Source of the DNA: Maribacter cobaltidurans
GTDB taxonomy: Bacteria; Bacteroidota; Bacteroidia; Flavobacteriales; Flavobacteriaceae
DNA: 64,000 bases
NCBI RefSeq assembly: GCF_002269385.1
Contig: NZ_CP022957.1
Coordinates: forward strand, 3,587,001-3,651,000
Direction: 5' to 3'
In this document: piece by piece, positions 8,140 through 16,864 of the stretch
Layout of the letters: every line of letters starts with the position of its first letter
Numbering within the stretch: position 1 is the first letter of the stretch
Notes under the pieces: generated by a model
What the model was told of the DNA's origin: nothing
What the model saw: only the letters and a program-made list of their open reading frames with translations
Databases searched by the model: none
Translations under genes and position numbers: made by a program

Positions 8140-9269
8140 TGGCATCCGCTGCTCACGAAGTGGCCCAGGTATTAAATCGCAACAGGGAGTCTTTAGCAGA
8201 CTGTTGTGCCACCAGCTGGCAACTAAGGACCCTGCACGCCCTGCGCAAATGTCGTACGGCTGCCCTGGGCGGTCACATTGACCACTGCACGAATCCATCC
8301 TGTAATACCTTGCACCTGAGCTACAACAGTTGCCGCAACCGGCATTGCCCAAAGTGTCAGGGGCACAAAAGGGAACAATGGATCAGGGCACGGGAAGAAG
8401 AGCTCTTGAACGTTCCTTACTTCCACGTGGTATTTACCCTGCCTTCAGAACTCAACCGCCTGTGCCTGTACGAACCCAAACTGCTGTATGGCCTGCTGTT
8501 CAAAACTTCATGGGAAGTCATAGCGGGGTTTGCTTCCAATCCTAAGTTTTTAGGTGCCGGTCCCGGGATGATCGCCATCCTGCATACCTGGGGACAGAAC
8601 CTGTCCCTGCATCCGCACTTGCATTGTATCGTGCCCGGTGGTGGGGCAACCAAAAGTGGTAAGTGGAAACCTGCCCGGAACAAGGGGAAATACCTGTTCC
8701 CGGTCAAGGCCATGAGCAAGGTATTCCGTGCCCGCTTTGTTGCAGGGTTACGTAAAAAAATTAAAACAGAACAACCAGAGGCCCTTTACCAAAGCCTGTT
8801 CAAAAAAGAGTGGGTCGTCTATTGCAAGCGTCCGTTTTTAGGGCCACCTCAGGTAGTGGAATACCTTGGTCGCTATACCCATAAAATTGCGATCAGCAAC
8901 CACCGAATCAAAAACCTGGATGACAGCGGCGTGGTGTTTTCGGTAAAAGATTACCGCCACGGGGGAAACAAATCCCTGATGTACCTGAGCGATACTGAAT
9001 TCATCAGGCGCTTTGCCCTGCACATACTCCCTAAGGGGTTTGTGCGCATCCGCCATTATGGGATATTAAGTGCTTACCATAAACGCAAAAGTCTTGACCA
9101 CTTGGGTAAAACCCTGGGGAAGGTACAGCTCCAAGAAAAACCGCCCCTGCAACACCGAATCTGCCCATCTTGTAAAAAGGGAGAACTGGTGACCCTGCAT
9201 ACGTTTACCGCACGGGGACCACCGGCACACTGGATCACAAAACTTAAAAAATACACTAAAGCACAGTAA
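8139..9269 (+). CDS. IS91 family transposase, copy 1
   Basis: 376 aa. N-terminal zinc-binding region with HCTNPSCNTLHL...CRNRHCPKCQ (about 49-73), the HUH motif HPHLHC (His160, His162) and the Y2 pair Tyr242/Tyr246 in EYLGRYTHKIA. A C-terminal CPSCKKGEL zinc-knuckle-like motif follows. These are the features of Y2-type IS91 transposases, which nick single-stranded DNA and move by a rolling-circle mechanism. Start ATG overlaps the recombinase stop. Confidence 0.92.
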   Translation: MASAAHEVAQVLNRNRESLADCCATSWQLRTLHALRKCRTAALGGHIDHCTNPSCNTLHLSYNSCRNRHCPKCQGHKREQWIRAREEELLNVPYFHVVFTLPSELNRLCLYEPKLLYGLLFKTSWEVIAGFASNPKFLGAGPGMIAILHTWGQNLSLHPHLHCIVPGGGATKSGKWKPARNKGKYLFPVKAMSKVFRARFVAGLRKKIKTEQPEALYQSLFKKEWVVYCKRPFLGPPQVVEYLGRYTHKIAISNHRIKNLDDSGVVFSVKDYRHGGNKSLMYLSDTEFIRRFALHILPKGFVRIRHYGILSAYHKRKSLDHLGKTLGKVQLQEKPPLQHRICPSCKKGELVTLHTFTARGPPAHWITKLKKYTKAQ

Positions 9270-9561
9270 GAAAATAAACGCCCTTTGAACGGGATAGGGA
9301 AGCCTATGTCCGAAACCAAGCAAAAGCGGCCAAAATACCCCAAAAACAGGAGGTTCAATAGAATTTAAGAAGTGATGGACATACTCGGGAGAAAAACAAG
9401 ACCTCCAAATCACTATACGGTTCAAGTGCAGACCTTAAATAACCCATCCTAAAACAGACCAATACCCATAGAAGGCTGACCGACAGAGAACCGGTTCAGT
9501 CAACACGACGTTCATGCTGGGTCGTACCGACCACACGAACGCTAGTTATTGCCAGTAGTTT

Positions 9562-10131
9562 TTATTTAAGCCGTACTGATTCTACTGTTTTTTTATACTT
9601 TTCAAGTAAGTCCAGTTTTCCATCTCCAAATGCACGGCCATTAAAAGCTAAACTCCATTCGTTTCCGTTTAATATTGCGAAATACATAATTCCCTCAACG
9701 TCATCAAATACATATGGTGATTCCAAAATAGTAGCATTATAATTTCCAATAACTATGTTTTGGATTTGTTTAGATTTTATCTCCTCGTAAGGATGATTTT
9801 CTACGTATAGATTTTTTATTAATTCATTTCTTTCAGGCTCGGACATTTTGGGAAGTCTTCCGATTTCTATCGTATTCGACAGGTTGTTTACTGATTCAAA
9901 ATCTCCATCTTCATTAAAAGTTACTGTACCAAATTGTGTTTTAGCGTGATTAAAATCAGTAAACGACAAATCAAACACAAAAAAATCCGATTCGAATAAT
10001 TTAGGTTCTTTTTTAGTAGTTGTTTTTTCCAGCCCCATCCCTTCAATTTTAGATGTCGAGCGATTTTTAGAATTACATCCTAGAATAAAGAGTGTTAGTA
10101 GACAAACTTTGAAAATAATATTTTTATTCAT
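9562..10131 (-). CDS. Unknown lipoprotein (cassette 16)
   Basis: 189 aa with lipoprotein signal MNKNIIFKVCLLTLFILGC. The mature part has no motif I recognise; an FDLSFTDF...GTVTFNEDGDFESV segment looks like beta-strands. Only gene of cassette 16, starting about 15 bp after the cassette edge. AT-rich compared with the adjacent IS91-like element. Confidence 0.65.
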   Translation of the reverse strand: MNKNIIFKVCLLTLFILGCNSKNRSTSKIEGMGLEKTTTKKEPKLFESDFFVFDLSFTDFNHAKTQFGTVTFNEDGDFESVNNLSNTIEIGRLPKMSEPERNELIKNLYVENHPYEEIKSKQIQNIVIGNYNATILESPYVFDDVEGIMYFAILNGNEWSLAFNGRAFGDGKLDLLEKYKKTVESVRLK

Positions 10132-10145
10132 TTAAGGTCAAAATT

Positions 10146-10263
10146 ACTGGCAACGCCCTGCTAAACGCAGTGACGTTCTGGGTTTTGAATTATGTGAATT
10201 TATTCGCAAATAATTTAAAAGACAAGAAGAACGTTGCCGAATTGCCTTTAGGTGCTGTTGGGT
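10146..10263 (-). other. attC-like site 15 (uninterrupted)
   Basis: Between ACTGGCAAC (start core of cassette 16) and GTTGGG (end core of cassette 15). Body identical to site 18. Confidence 0.7.
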
Positions 10264-10424
10264 CGGGTTTTTGGTGTTTTCGATCGTGGGGCCGTAGGTC
10301 TCGGGTCCCGACCGCATTGGCAATTTGGTTTAGCGGGGCGTTGGGAGGTGATGCCCAAGGGGCGGGAATTGCGCAGCAATGTAGCGACTTGGTTGAGGCC
10401 GGAGGCTTTCAAAATCCGTCCCAA
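10248..10424 (-). CDS. Possible 58-residue product of tiny GC-rich cassette 15
   Basis: Second copy of the frame at 6133-6309, again starting with TTG at the cassette edge and ending in the attC-like body. Duplicated as a unit with its attC, which is what cassette mobility predicts. Coding status uncertain. Confidence 0.25.
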   Translation of the reverse strand: MGRILKASGLNQVATLLRNSRPLGITSQRPAKPNCQCGRDPRPTAPRSKTPKTRPNST

Positions 10425-10584
10425 CGGTTCGTGTATGATTAGTTGCGGACTTTTCCAACGGAAAATGTCCGCCTGGTTCTAAAGATAATTGATTGCAAAG
10501 GATTCCGTTTTAGGAATCCAACCGCAATTAATTATACACTTCTTAAGTTTGATTCTCTATAAATTGATTGTATAAATCAGAAAG

Positions 10585-10730
10585 AACAAAAGAGAGAATT
10601 AAGGTTACTATACACGGTGAAGCTTTAGACTTCGACAACATTGATAATCCTCTCTCTTTTACTACTTAAATCACGTTCAGTTCTGTGAGACCTAGATCTC
10701 GTTTTCAAGTTGTTGTGAGCAGAAGTAGCC
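10585..10730 (+). ncRNA. Predicted bridge RNA of IS110-like element, copy 1
   Basis: Two consecutive stem-loops. Stem 1 pairs AAAAGAGAGA (10588-10597) with TCTCTCTTTT (10651-10660); its internal loop contains TATACACGG (10609-10617) and ACAACATTG (10635-10643), which correspond to the left half and the reverse complement of the right half of the attC edge. Stem 2 pairs CTACTT (10662-10667) with AAGTAG (10723-10728); it contains an inner GAGA/TCTC hairpin and CAGTTCTGTG, close to the element's right end CAGTTCTTTG. This two-loop layout matches known bridge RNAs with target and donor loops. Structure drawn by eye. Confidence 0.5.
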
Positions 10731-10753
10731 AGTTCTTTCATAAAACATTCGTT

Positions 10754-11725
10754 ATGAATAAATATAAAGAAACTTTTGGAGTCGACATCAGTAAGGATGT
10801 CTTTGATGTACATGGTAGTAACATTGGTCACAGCCAGTATAAGAACGATGAAACGGGATTCAGGAAATACCTTAAGGAATTGCCCCAAGGTTCATTGGTG
10901 GTTATGGAAGCTACCGGTTATTATCATTATAGACTTGCACAGTTTCTTTACAAAAACGGAGTAATCGTTTCTGTTGTAAATCCATTGTCCATAAAGCGTT
11001 TCATACAAATGAAACTGGCCAAGGTAAAGACGGACAAAAGTGATGCAAAGGCTATTTGTGAATACGCTTTGTCCAATGATGTTCCACTCTACAATTCCTT
11101 GACGGATACCCAGAGTGAATGTTTACAGTTGTTCCGGTTATTGGACACCTATTTAAAACAACGTACCGCAACTAAGAACAAGATACATGGAGAAGCTGTT
11201 CTGGGTATTCCCTCAAAGTTTGTCCATCGTTCCTTGGTGCGTAACAAGAAGCAGCTTGATAAGGAGGTGATAGCCATCGAATCAAAAATCCTTTCCTTGG
11301 TAAAAGAAGACCAACAAGAGCAATTGACCTTAATCACCAGTATACCGGGAATAGGTCAAAAGACCGCATTGTTCTTGATAGTTGTGACGGATGGTTTTTC
11401 CAAGTTCGAGAATGCATCACAGCTCTGTAGTTATGTCGGAATTACCCCAACGATCAGAGAATCGGGGAGCAGCGTTAGAGGTCGTGCACGGATAAGCAAA
11501 GTGGGCAATAGAAAGCTACGTAATCTTTTGTTCCTATGTTCCTTTACCGCCTGCAAGCACAACAAGGCATGTAAGGAGGTATATGAGCGAATCGTGAACA
11601 AGGGGAAGAGCAAGAAACTGGCATTGATAGCTGTAGCCAACAAGCTTCTTAAACAGAGTTTTGCAATCGCCAGATCCGGATTGCCCTATGATGAGGGTTT
11701 TGTCTCTGTTCTGACTAGAAGGTAG
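10754..11725 (+). CDS. IS110 family transposase, copy 1
   Basis: 323 aa from the ATG at 10754 (reading MNKYKETFGVDISKDVFDVH); earlier in-frame codons would lie in the predicted RNA leader. The DEDD RuvC-like domain shows Asp in FGVDISKD, Glu in VVMEATGYY and Asp residues in KTDKSDAKA. The C-terminal Tnp-20-type region has ITSIPGIGQKTA and the serine motif ESGSSVRGRARISKVGN. These enzymes recombine element and target using a guide RNA, without DDE chemistry. Confidence 0.92.
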   Translation: MNKYKETFGVDISKDVFDVHGSNIGHSQYKNDETGFRKYLKELPQGSLVVMEATGYYHYRLAQFLYKNGVIVSVVNPLSIKRFIQMKLAKVKTDKSDAKAICEYALSNDVPLYNSLTDTQSECLQLFRLLDTYLKQRTATKNKIHGEAVLGIPSKFVHRSLVRNKKQLDKEVIAIESKILSLVKEDQQEQLTLITSIPGIGQKTALFLIVVTDGFSKFENASQLCSYVGITPTIRESGSSVRGRARISKVGNRKLRNLLFLCSFTACKHNKACKEVYERIVNKGKSKKLALIAVANKLLKQSFAIARSGLPYDEGFVSVLTRR

Positions 11726-11848
11726 AATGAAAGTAAATGATTTTTTTGACCATAATCCTTACCTATGGGTTGTGGTAGAGGATAACTATGTTTCAAATTT
11801 AATGCGGAAAAGAGTTGTTTTTTAGCTCAGTTCTTTGTTGGCATTTCG

Positions 11849-13027
11849 TTATTTTTTCACTCCGAGTGTTTCTATTATTTCCAAAGGTTTGTCAATCCTT
11901 TTTAGTTTCTTCTCTAAATCTCTACTTTTTGTATTTCTTAATTCGTTCATTTTTTCAGATAACCCAATACCTAAAGTTAACAAATCGACTTTCTGTTGCA
12001 AATCGTCTGTCTTTCTCAATTCAGCCTTGACATAATTTGTTGCAATTGCATAGGCGTTATACAAATGTTTCTTTTTGGTCTTATAAACTGTTTCGTCAAA
12101 AAGCATTGACCCAGCTTTATCCTCCACTACATATAATTTCTCAATGTTTTTGATTTGTAGCTCGAACTCTTTTGATAGCTCATTGACCTTTTTGGTCAAA
12201 GCAAGTCTTTCTTCTTCAATTTTTTTTATTCGTTCGGTCTCTTTTTGTTCCGCCAATCGTTTTTCTTCAAGTAGTTTCCTTCTTTCTTCTTCTTTTTTTG
12301 CTTTTTCTATTTCCTTTTGGCGAGCTATTTCTTGTTCTTCTTGTGTTGGCATTAGCTTGCCCAATTCGTATAAGTCTTTTGATTTTATTGTACCATCTTC
12401 GTTGTATTCAATCCAAGCACCATCTTTTTCGCCATTTACTAAAAAACCTTTTACCTCTAAATAGCCAGATTTGCTCCAACCTAAATATTCGCCATCAATC
12501 TGTTCGTTTTCATTTATTGTGTATTCAGCAAATTTGTTCCCATTTTCATAGTACTCAAAGCTTTTCCCAATCTTTAATATTTTTTTCTCTTGACCATTTG
12601 GAAAGTAAATTGTATTGCTAACGAGAATATCATTTTTATAAGTCTGTCTGAATTCTAAATATCGTTTACCATTTTCGCTAAAATTGTATCTTAATCTTTC
12701 GCCATTTAATCGACCATTTTTGTAATTAGCTACATCAGATATTTTACCTAAACTCTGAACACCTCCATAAGTTACAGACGCCTCATTTGCTCCAACATAA
12801 GTTGTTGATTTGCCATTCAGCTTGTTATTCGTATAGTTTCGATGTTCCAATAAATTTCCATATTCATCGTAAAGTTTATAATAACCGTTTATTGTTGGTG
12901 TATTTGGTTTTACCTGATAAACTTCTTTTATTTTGGTTTTAGAATAGGGGTCGTAATATGTTTTTACCAATGTTTGAGAAAAGATAAAATTTGAGACGAA
13001 TAAGAATAATAAAGTAATTTTTTTCAT
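11849..13027 (-). CDS. MORN/YwqK-like repeat protein with coiled coil (cassette 14)
   Basis: 392 aa from the ATG at 13027, the second in-frame Met, which gives a clean signal peptide (MKKITLLFLFVSNFIFSQ). Residues about 20-235 contain MORN/YwqK-type repeats (NGYYKLYDEYGNLLEHRNY, NGRLNGERLRYN, KDGAWIEYNEDGTIKS). Residues about 240-310 form a strongly charged Lys/Glu/Arg coiled coil, followed by a helical tail. An exported envelope protein is likely; function unknown. Its start overlaps the stop of the upstream gene (ATGA). Confidence 0.7.
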   Translation of the reverse strand: MKKITLLFLFVSNFIFSQTLVKTYYDPYSKTKIKEVYQVKPNTPTINGYYKLYDEYGNLLEHRNYTNNKLNGKSTTYVGANEASVTYGGVQSLGKISDVANYKNGRLNGERLRYNFSENGKRYLEFRQTYKNDILVSNTIYFPNGQEKKILKIGKSFEYYENGNKFAEYTINENEQIDGEYLGWSKSGYLEVKGFLVNGEKDGAWIEYNEDGTIKSKDLYELGKLMPTQEEQEIARQKEIEKAKKEEERRKLLEEKRLAEQKETERIKKIEEERLALTKKVNELSKEFELQIKNIEKLYVVEDKAGSMLFDETVYKTKKKHLYNAYAIATNYVKAELRKTDDLQQKVDLLTLGIGLSEKMNELRNTKSRDLEKKLKRIDKPLEIIETLGVKK

Positions 13028-13548
13028 TTTATTGATTTGCAAGGTTTTTGAAATACGTTATCGAAAGCTATTTCCATTTGTTCTCGGATTAATTTTGAGC
13101 TATTTTTCATTTTGTGAACTATTACAGTCCATTTCCAATCTTTGTAAGGTTCTTGATTTATATTTATTCCATTGATTTTGTCTTCAATTTTTAAGCAAAC
13201 TTTGTAATTTGGTTCGTTGCTTTTTCTTGTCGAGTTGTAATATTCGTTGGACAGATGACTTAAAATTCTTTTTTTGGTAAAGTATGAATGTCCTCTGTAA
13301 ATAGCTTTCAAGTTTTGATAGTCAAATTGACACGGGTTTTTCTCAAATATTTTGTTGGTTAGTATGATGTAAAAACCAGTTCCGTAATAAATCTTTTTGA
13401 GGTCATTTTCTGTTTCGACCTTTATAATTTGAATATCACTATTAGGTTTGGAATAGTCATAATTTTTAAAGTAGTCTTTTAAATCCTCTGCAATTGATTT
13501 TGATGTGTTCTCCATCAAAACAGTATATTTTTTAATTCTGTCTCTCAA
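13024..13548 (-). CDS. Unknown protein (cassette 14)
   Basis: 174 aa. The central part GTGFYIILTNKIFEKNPCQF...AIYRGHSYFTKKRILSHL has a GIY-YIG-like flavour (YIILTN, AIYRGH) but I cannot confirm the catalytic Arg/Glu arrangement. No signal peptide. First gene of cassette 14; its TGA overlaps the ATG of the MORN-like gene, so the two are probably translationally coupled. Confidence 0.55.
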   Translation of the reverse strand: MRDRIKKYTVLMENTSKSIAEDLKDYFKNYDYSKPNSDIQIIKVETENDLKKIYYGTGFYIILTNKIFEKNPCQFDYQNLKAIYRGHSYFTKKRILSHLSNEYYNSTRKSNEPNYKVCLKIEDKINGININQEPYKDWKWTVIVHKMKNSSKLIREQMEIAFDNVFQKPCKSIK

Positions 13549-13739
13549 ATTTCGGGTTTGGTTATAATGAATGCCAACGTGTTTGTATATGAGCCGTTGC
13601 GTGGGTTGGCAAAAACCTTTGCAAGTACAAATTCAAGTTGGAAAATCCGCGAGGATTTTCCAAAGAAATACTGACCAAGCAATGGCTTATATACGGCTTA
13701 AGTTTGATTCTCTATAAATTGATTGTATAAATCAGAAAG

Positions 13740-13885
13740 AACAAAAGAGAGAATTAAGGTTACTATACACGGTGAAGCTTTAGACTTCGACAACATTGAT
13801 AATCCTCTCTCTTTTACTACTTAAATCACGTTCAGTTCTGTGAGACCTAGATCTCGTTTTCAAGTTGTTGTGAGCAGAAGTAGCC
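13740..13885 (+). ncRNA. Predicted bridge RNA, IS110-like copy 2
   Basis: Same two-stem leader as in copy 1 (10585-10730). Confidence 0.5.
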
Positions 13886-13908
13886 AGTTCTTTCATAAAA
13901 CATTCGTT

Positions 13909-14880
13909 ATGAATAAATATAAAGAAACTTTTGGAGTCGACATCAGTAAGGATGTCTTTGATGTACATGGTAGTAACATTGGTCACAGCCAGTATAAGAA
14001 CGATGAAACGGGATTCAGGAAATACCTTAAGGAATTGCCCCAAGGTTCATTGGTGGTTATGGAAGCTACCGGTTATTATCATTATAGACTTGCACAGTTT
14101 CTTTACAAAAACGGAGTAATCGTTTCTGTTGTAAATCCATTGTCCATAAAGCGTTTCATACAAATGAAACTGGCCAAGGTAAAGACGGACAAAAGTGATG
14201 CAAAGGCTATTTGTGAATACGCTTTGTCCAATGATGTTCCACTCTACAATTCCTTGACGGATACCCAGAGTGAATGTTTACAGTTGTTCCGGTTATTGGA
14301 CACCTATTTAAAACAACGTACCGCAACTAAGAACAAGATACATGGAGAAGCTGTTCTGGGTATTCCCTCAAAGTTTGTCCATCGTTCCTTGGTGCGTAAC
14401 AAGAAGCAGCTTGATAAGGAGGTGATAGCCATCGAATCAAAAATCCTTTCCTTGGTAAAAGAAGACCAACAAGAGCAATTGACCTTAATCACCAGTATAC
14501 CGGGAATAGGTCAAAAGACCGCATTGTTCTTGATAGTTGTGACGGATGGTTTTTCCAAGTTCGAGAATGCATCACAGCTCTGTAGTTATGTCGGAATTAC
14601 CCCAACGATCAGAGAATCGGGGAGCAGCGTTAGAGGTCGTGCACGGATAAGCAAAGTGGGCAATAGAAAGCTACGTAATCTTTTGTTCCTATGTTCCTTT
14701 ACCGCCTGCAAGCACAACAAGGCATGTAAGGAGGTATATGAGCGAATCGTGAACAAGGGGAAGAGCAAGAAACTGGCATTGATAGCTGTAGCCAACAAGC
14801 TTCTTAAACAGAGTTTTGCAATCGCCAGATCCGGATTGCCCTATGATGAGGGTTTTGTCTCTGTTCTGACTAGAAGGTAG
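13909..14880 (+). CDS. IS110 family transposase, copy 2
   Basis: Protein identical to the copy at 10754-11725, intact, with all DEDD and serine motifs. Confidence 0.92.
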   Translation: MNKYKETFGVDISKDVFDVHGSNIGHSQYKNDETGFRKYLKELPQGSLVVMEATGYYHYRLAQFLYKNGVIVSVVNPLSIKRFIQMKLAKVKTDKSDAKAICEYALSNDVPLYNSLTDTQSECLQLFRLLDTYLKQRTATKNKIHGEAVLGIPSKFVHRSLVRNKKQLDKEVIAIESKILSLVKEDQQEQLTLITSIPGIGQKTALFLIVVTDGFSKFENASQLCSYVGITPTIRESGSSVRGRARISKVGNRKLRNLLFLCSFTACKHNKACKEVYERIVNKGKSKKLALIAVANKLLKQSFAIARSGLPYDEGFVSVLTRR

Positions 14881-15011
14881 AATGAAAGTAAATGATTTTT
14901 TTGACCATAATCCTTACCTATGGGTTGTGGTAGAGGATAACTATGTTTCAAATTTAATGCGGAAAAGAGTTGTTTTTTAGCTCAGTTCTTTGTTGTAAAA
15001 CGTTTTTTTAT

Positions 15012-15416
15012 TCAGATTGCTCCTGTAATTTGTAAATTCCCAGTTATTTTTCGGACAATCATTTCCACTTCTTCAAGTCTGTAATTTTTGGCAAACTCCA
15101 CATTCAGTCCGTTTATTTTTTCTCCATTTCCATTTATTACATAACCAAATGCAATATTCGTAAATTTACTTTCCACGCCTAAAAACAAATATTTGTTAAA
15201 AGGTGGATTATTAGTCAATGCTTTTTTATAAACTAATTTCGCTCCAGAATTTTCGACAAGTTCAAATCCGTTATTTTCAAAGTACTCAACAAATTCGGGA
15301 AACATTTTTTTCATTCCTCCGAATGATTCATTTCTTCTAGCAACTTTTTTGGAATCGTCATTAAATTTCCAAATTACATAGCCAACTATGATTAAAATTA
15401 AAATAAACCAAACCAT
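15012..15416 (-). CDS. Unknown membrane-anchored protein (cassette 13)
   Basis: 134 aa. One N-terminal transmembrane helix (MVWFILILIIVGYVIWKF), then a soluble domain with FPEFVEYFENNGFELVENSGAKLVYKK. No recognised family. Last of three tightly packed genes of cassette 13; its start overlaps the stop of the CFI-box gene by one base. Confidence 0.6.
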   Translation of the reverse strand: MVWFILILIIVGYVIWKFNDDSKKVARRNESFGGMKKMFPEFVEYFENNGFELVENSGAKLVYKKALTNNPPFNKYLFLGVESKFTNIAFGYVINGNGEKINGLNVEFAKNYRLEEVEMIVRKITGNLQITGAI

Positions 15417-16030
15417 TATTGAATGCGTTTTACGATTTTGTTTAAAATCTGATTTCGGATAAAAGCATTTAATTTCTCTTTGTTTTTTAGTTTTTCTGCA
15501 ATTGGTGGTGAAACCAAATAATAGGTTTTTATAAAAAGTCTGCCAAAATAGTTTTTAGCTAAAATATTATCTCGGAATAGTTTTAAATGTAAAACTTCAG
15601 GTGCAAACTCATTTCCATAGCAAGCAGTTGCAATGTAACATCCACCTTTTCCGCTTGATGCACTTTTTTGAGGTTTAGGATGTCCCATAATTTTTTCATA
15701 TTCCTCTTCGTCTTCTTTTTGCATTATTGCATAACCTTCGTGAGAAACATAAACTCTTCGATTATTCATAAAAGACCAACTTGGAAAGGATTCGTCAATT
15801 CTTTGTCCAGTATATGGACATTTTCCTCTGTTGACCAAACCTAAATTGTCTAAATATGTAAAAATGTCAAGTGACCTAACGATATGATTTTGTAGAAAAT
15901 TAGTTAGTGTTTCAAAACTTTCTGGTTCAAATGGTTTATTTTCAAATTTGTCGGCTATGACTCCTTTTGCACTTAATTCTCTGCAAATGTCATTTACATA
16001 TTCTGTGGTAAATTCTGAATAATATTTCAT
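15416..16030 (-). CDS. CFI-box-CTERM domain protein (cassette 13)
   Basis: 204 aa. The C-terminal third matches the CFI-box pattern: GGCYIATACYGNEFAPEVL (about 131-149) then LKLFRDNIL, RLFIKTYYLVSPPIAEKL. This module is a conserved C-terminal domain of unknown role on otherwise unrelated bacterial proteins. The N-terminal part contains KCPYTGQRI, a possible zinc-binding Cys. Shares its first base with the stop of the preceding gene, so probably one transcript with both neighbours. Confidence 0.7.
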   Translation of the reverse strand: MKYYSEFTTEYVNDICRELSAKGVIADKFENKPFEPESFETLTNFLQNHIVRSLDIFTYLDNLGLVNRGKCPYTGQRIDESFPSWSFMNNRRVYVSHEGYAIMQKEDEEEYEKIMGHPKPQKSASSGKGGCYIATACYGNEFAPEVLHLKLFRDNILAKNYFGRLFIKTYYLVSPPIAEKLKNKEKLNAFIRNQILNKIVKRIQ

Positions 16031-16518
16031 TACTTAATTTTTATTCGGTCAGTTAAATTATATGATTTTTTTAATTCGTTGGTAGTAAGGTTGACAATGA
16101 AACTTTTTTGTTTATAAAGAAATAAAATCGAAGTATTAGCAAACTTTTGGTCAGCATATGTGAGATAGGATTCTATTTTCAATGCTTTTTGTCCGTTTGC
16201 TAAAACAATATTTTCTGTCTTTTCTCCATTCGATTGAGCGTTTTCTCTCGCTGTTTTAAAAAATTGGTCTTTAAAAACTTGTAGAGAATTATCGGTTAAA
16301 CCTTTCATATCCTCAAAGAGATTTTGAACTGTTGCGGAATATTGGAATATATTTTCGTTATTATCTTGGAAAACACAGCTATAATTGTTTTGGTTTCCTA
16401 AATTCCGAGTATATTCTAACTCACAAGGTGTGTCAATTGTTAGTCCTTCGATTTTGTTTTCGGTTTGAGAAAATGCCATAAAAGGCAAAAGAATTCCGAT
16501 TAAAATTATTTTCTTCAT
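16030..16518 (-). CDS. Unknown secreted protein (cassette 13)
   Basis: 162 aa with a signal peptide (MKKIILIGILLPFMAFSQ). The mature part has KIEGLTIDTPCELEYTRNLG and KALKIESYLTYADQKFANTSILF, a pattern of alternating strands. No family recognised. First gene of cassette 13, starting about 25 bp from the cassette edge. Confidence 0.6.
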   Translation of the reverse strand: MKKIILIGILLPFMAFSQTENKIEGLTIDTPCELEYTRNLGNQNNYSCVFQDNNENIFQYSATVQNLFEDMKGLTDNSLQVFKDQFFKTARENAQSNGEKTENIVLANGQKALKIESYLTYADQKFANTSILFLYKQKSFIVNLTTNELKKSYNLTDRIKIK

Positions 16519-16864
16519 AAAGCTTGGTTCAAAATGTTTTACAACGGTCTCGGCTATGATTTCGTTGTGGCTGGCGGCTGGTGAGCGACGGCGGTGGCCG
16601 GTGCGATTTTCCAGCGAGCCAGAGCCGCATTACGAAAGCATTCCAGTTGTTATTTGTTCTCTTAAAAATAGGGAATTTAGTTCAAGGCAGGAGGAAACAA
16701 TGAATTATAGCCAGTGTTGAACTAAACCTAAAGGTAGCTTCAGGAGTTATCTAAATCTCCATTCACTACCTTTAAGATGTATAAAACTAATATTTAGCAA
16801 ATTATGAAAAAAAAGTAGTACCCTGATCGAACGAGCCTGTGAACGTGTTCCAGAATTCCAGGAA

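Larger units (their letters stand above)
7151..9548 (+). mobile_element. IS91-like element with tyrosine recombinase, copy 1
   Basis: 2398-bp unit identical in its proteins and ends to 16716-19113 and 19782-22179. The left edge reads GTTGAACTAAACC in all copies; the right edge is a nested stem (GGTCG-TAC-CGACC inside CGTTC/GAACG) followed by GCTAGTTA. It carries two overlapping genes: a tyrosine recombinase and a Y2/HUH transposase. Inserted precisely at the G|TT point of an attC-like site, opposite to the cassettes. No terminal inverted repeats or target duplication are seen, as expected for rolling-circle IS91 elements. Confidence 0.85.
7026..9556 (-). other. attC-like site 16, interrupted by IS91-like copy 1
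   Basis: Left core GTTTACAAC (7026-7034, start of cassette 17) and body to 7150. The right core TTGCCAGT (9549-9556) pairs with ACTGGCAAC at 10146-10154. GTTGCGG and CCGCAATT arms are visible. The element 7151-9548 separates the body from its right core. Confidence 0.65.
10542..11834 (+). mobile_element. IS110-like element, copy 1
   Basis: About 1.29 kb, identical to copies at 13697-14989, 23369-24661 and 36719-38011. All four begin CT|TAAGTTTGATTC and end CAGTT|CT followed by TTGTT, so a CT dinucleotide is the likely shared core. No long terminal inverted repeats or target duplication, as usual for IS110. A long non-coding leader (about 210 bp) precedes the DEDD transposase, which places it with leader-encoded bridge-RNA elements. 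Confidence 0.85.
10419..11844 (-). other. attC-like site 14, interrupted by IS110-like copy 1
   Basis: Left core TCCCAAC (10419-10425), right core GTTGGCAT (11837-11844) matching ATGCCAAC at 13571-13578. Arms GTGTATGATTAGTTGCGG and CCGCAATTAATTATACAC pair. The IS110-like element sits between the body and the right core. Confidence 0.65.
13697..14989 (+). mobile_element. IS110-like element, copy 2
   Basis: Identical unit to 10542-11834; left flank TATATACGG then CT, right flank TTGTTGTAAAACG. Confidence 0.85.
13571..15001 (-). other. attC-like site 13, interrupted by IS110-like copy 2
   Basis: Left core ATGCCAAC, right core GTTGTAAAAC (14992-15001), matching GTTTTACAAC at 16536-16545. The body contains an inner hairpin GGAAAATCCGCGAGGATTTTCC. 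Confidence 0.65.

Noticed and set aside
7714..8352. 212-codon minus-strand frame across the two IS91-like genes
   Set aside because: Antisense shadow spanning two real genes; composition without domain signal.
10685..10753. Longer 346-residue start for the IS110-like transposases
   Set aside because: The extra 23 codons overlap the predicted bridge-RNA leader and lack family similarity; the ATG at 10754 begins the typical domain.
13024..13548. GIY-YIG nuclease call for the cassette 14 protein
   Set aside because: Only YIILTN and AIYRGH resemble the motif; the conserved Arg and Glu positions could not be placed, so it is left as unknown.
11849..13548. Toxin-antitoxin pair from the YwqK-like repeats and the overlapping upstream gene
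   Set aside because: The YwqK-like product is exported and carries a long coiled coil; no toxin fold is visible in the partner.
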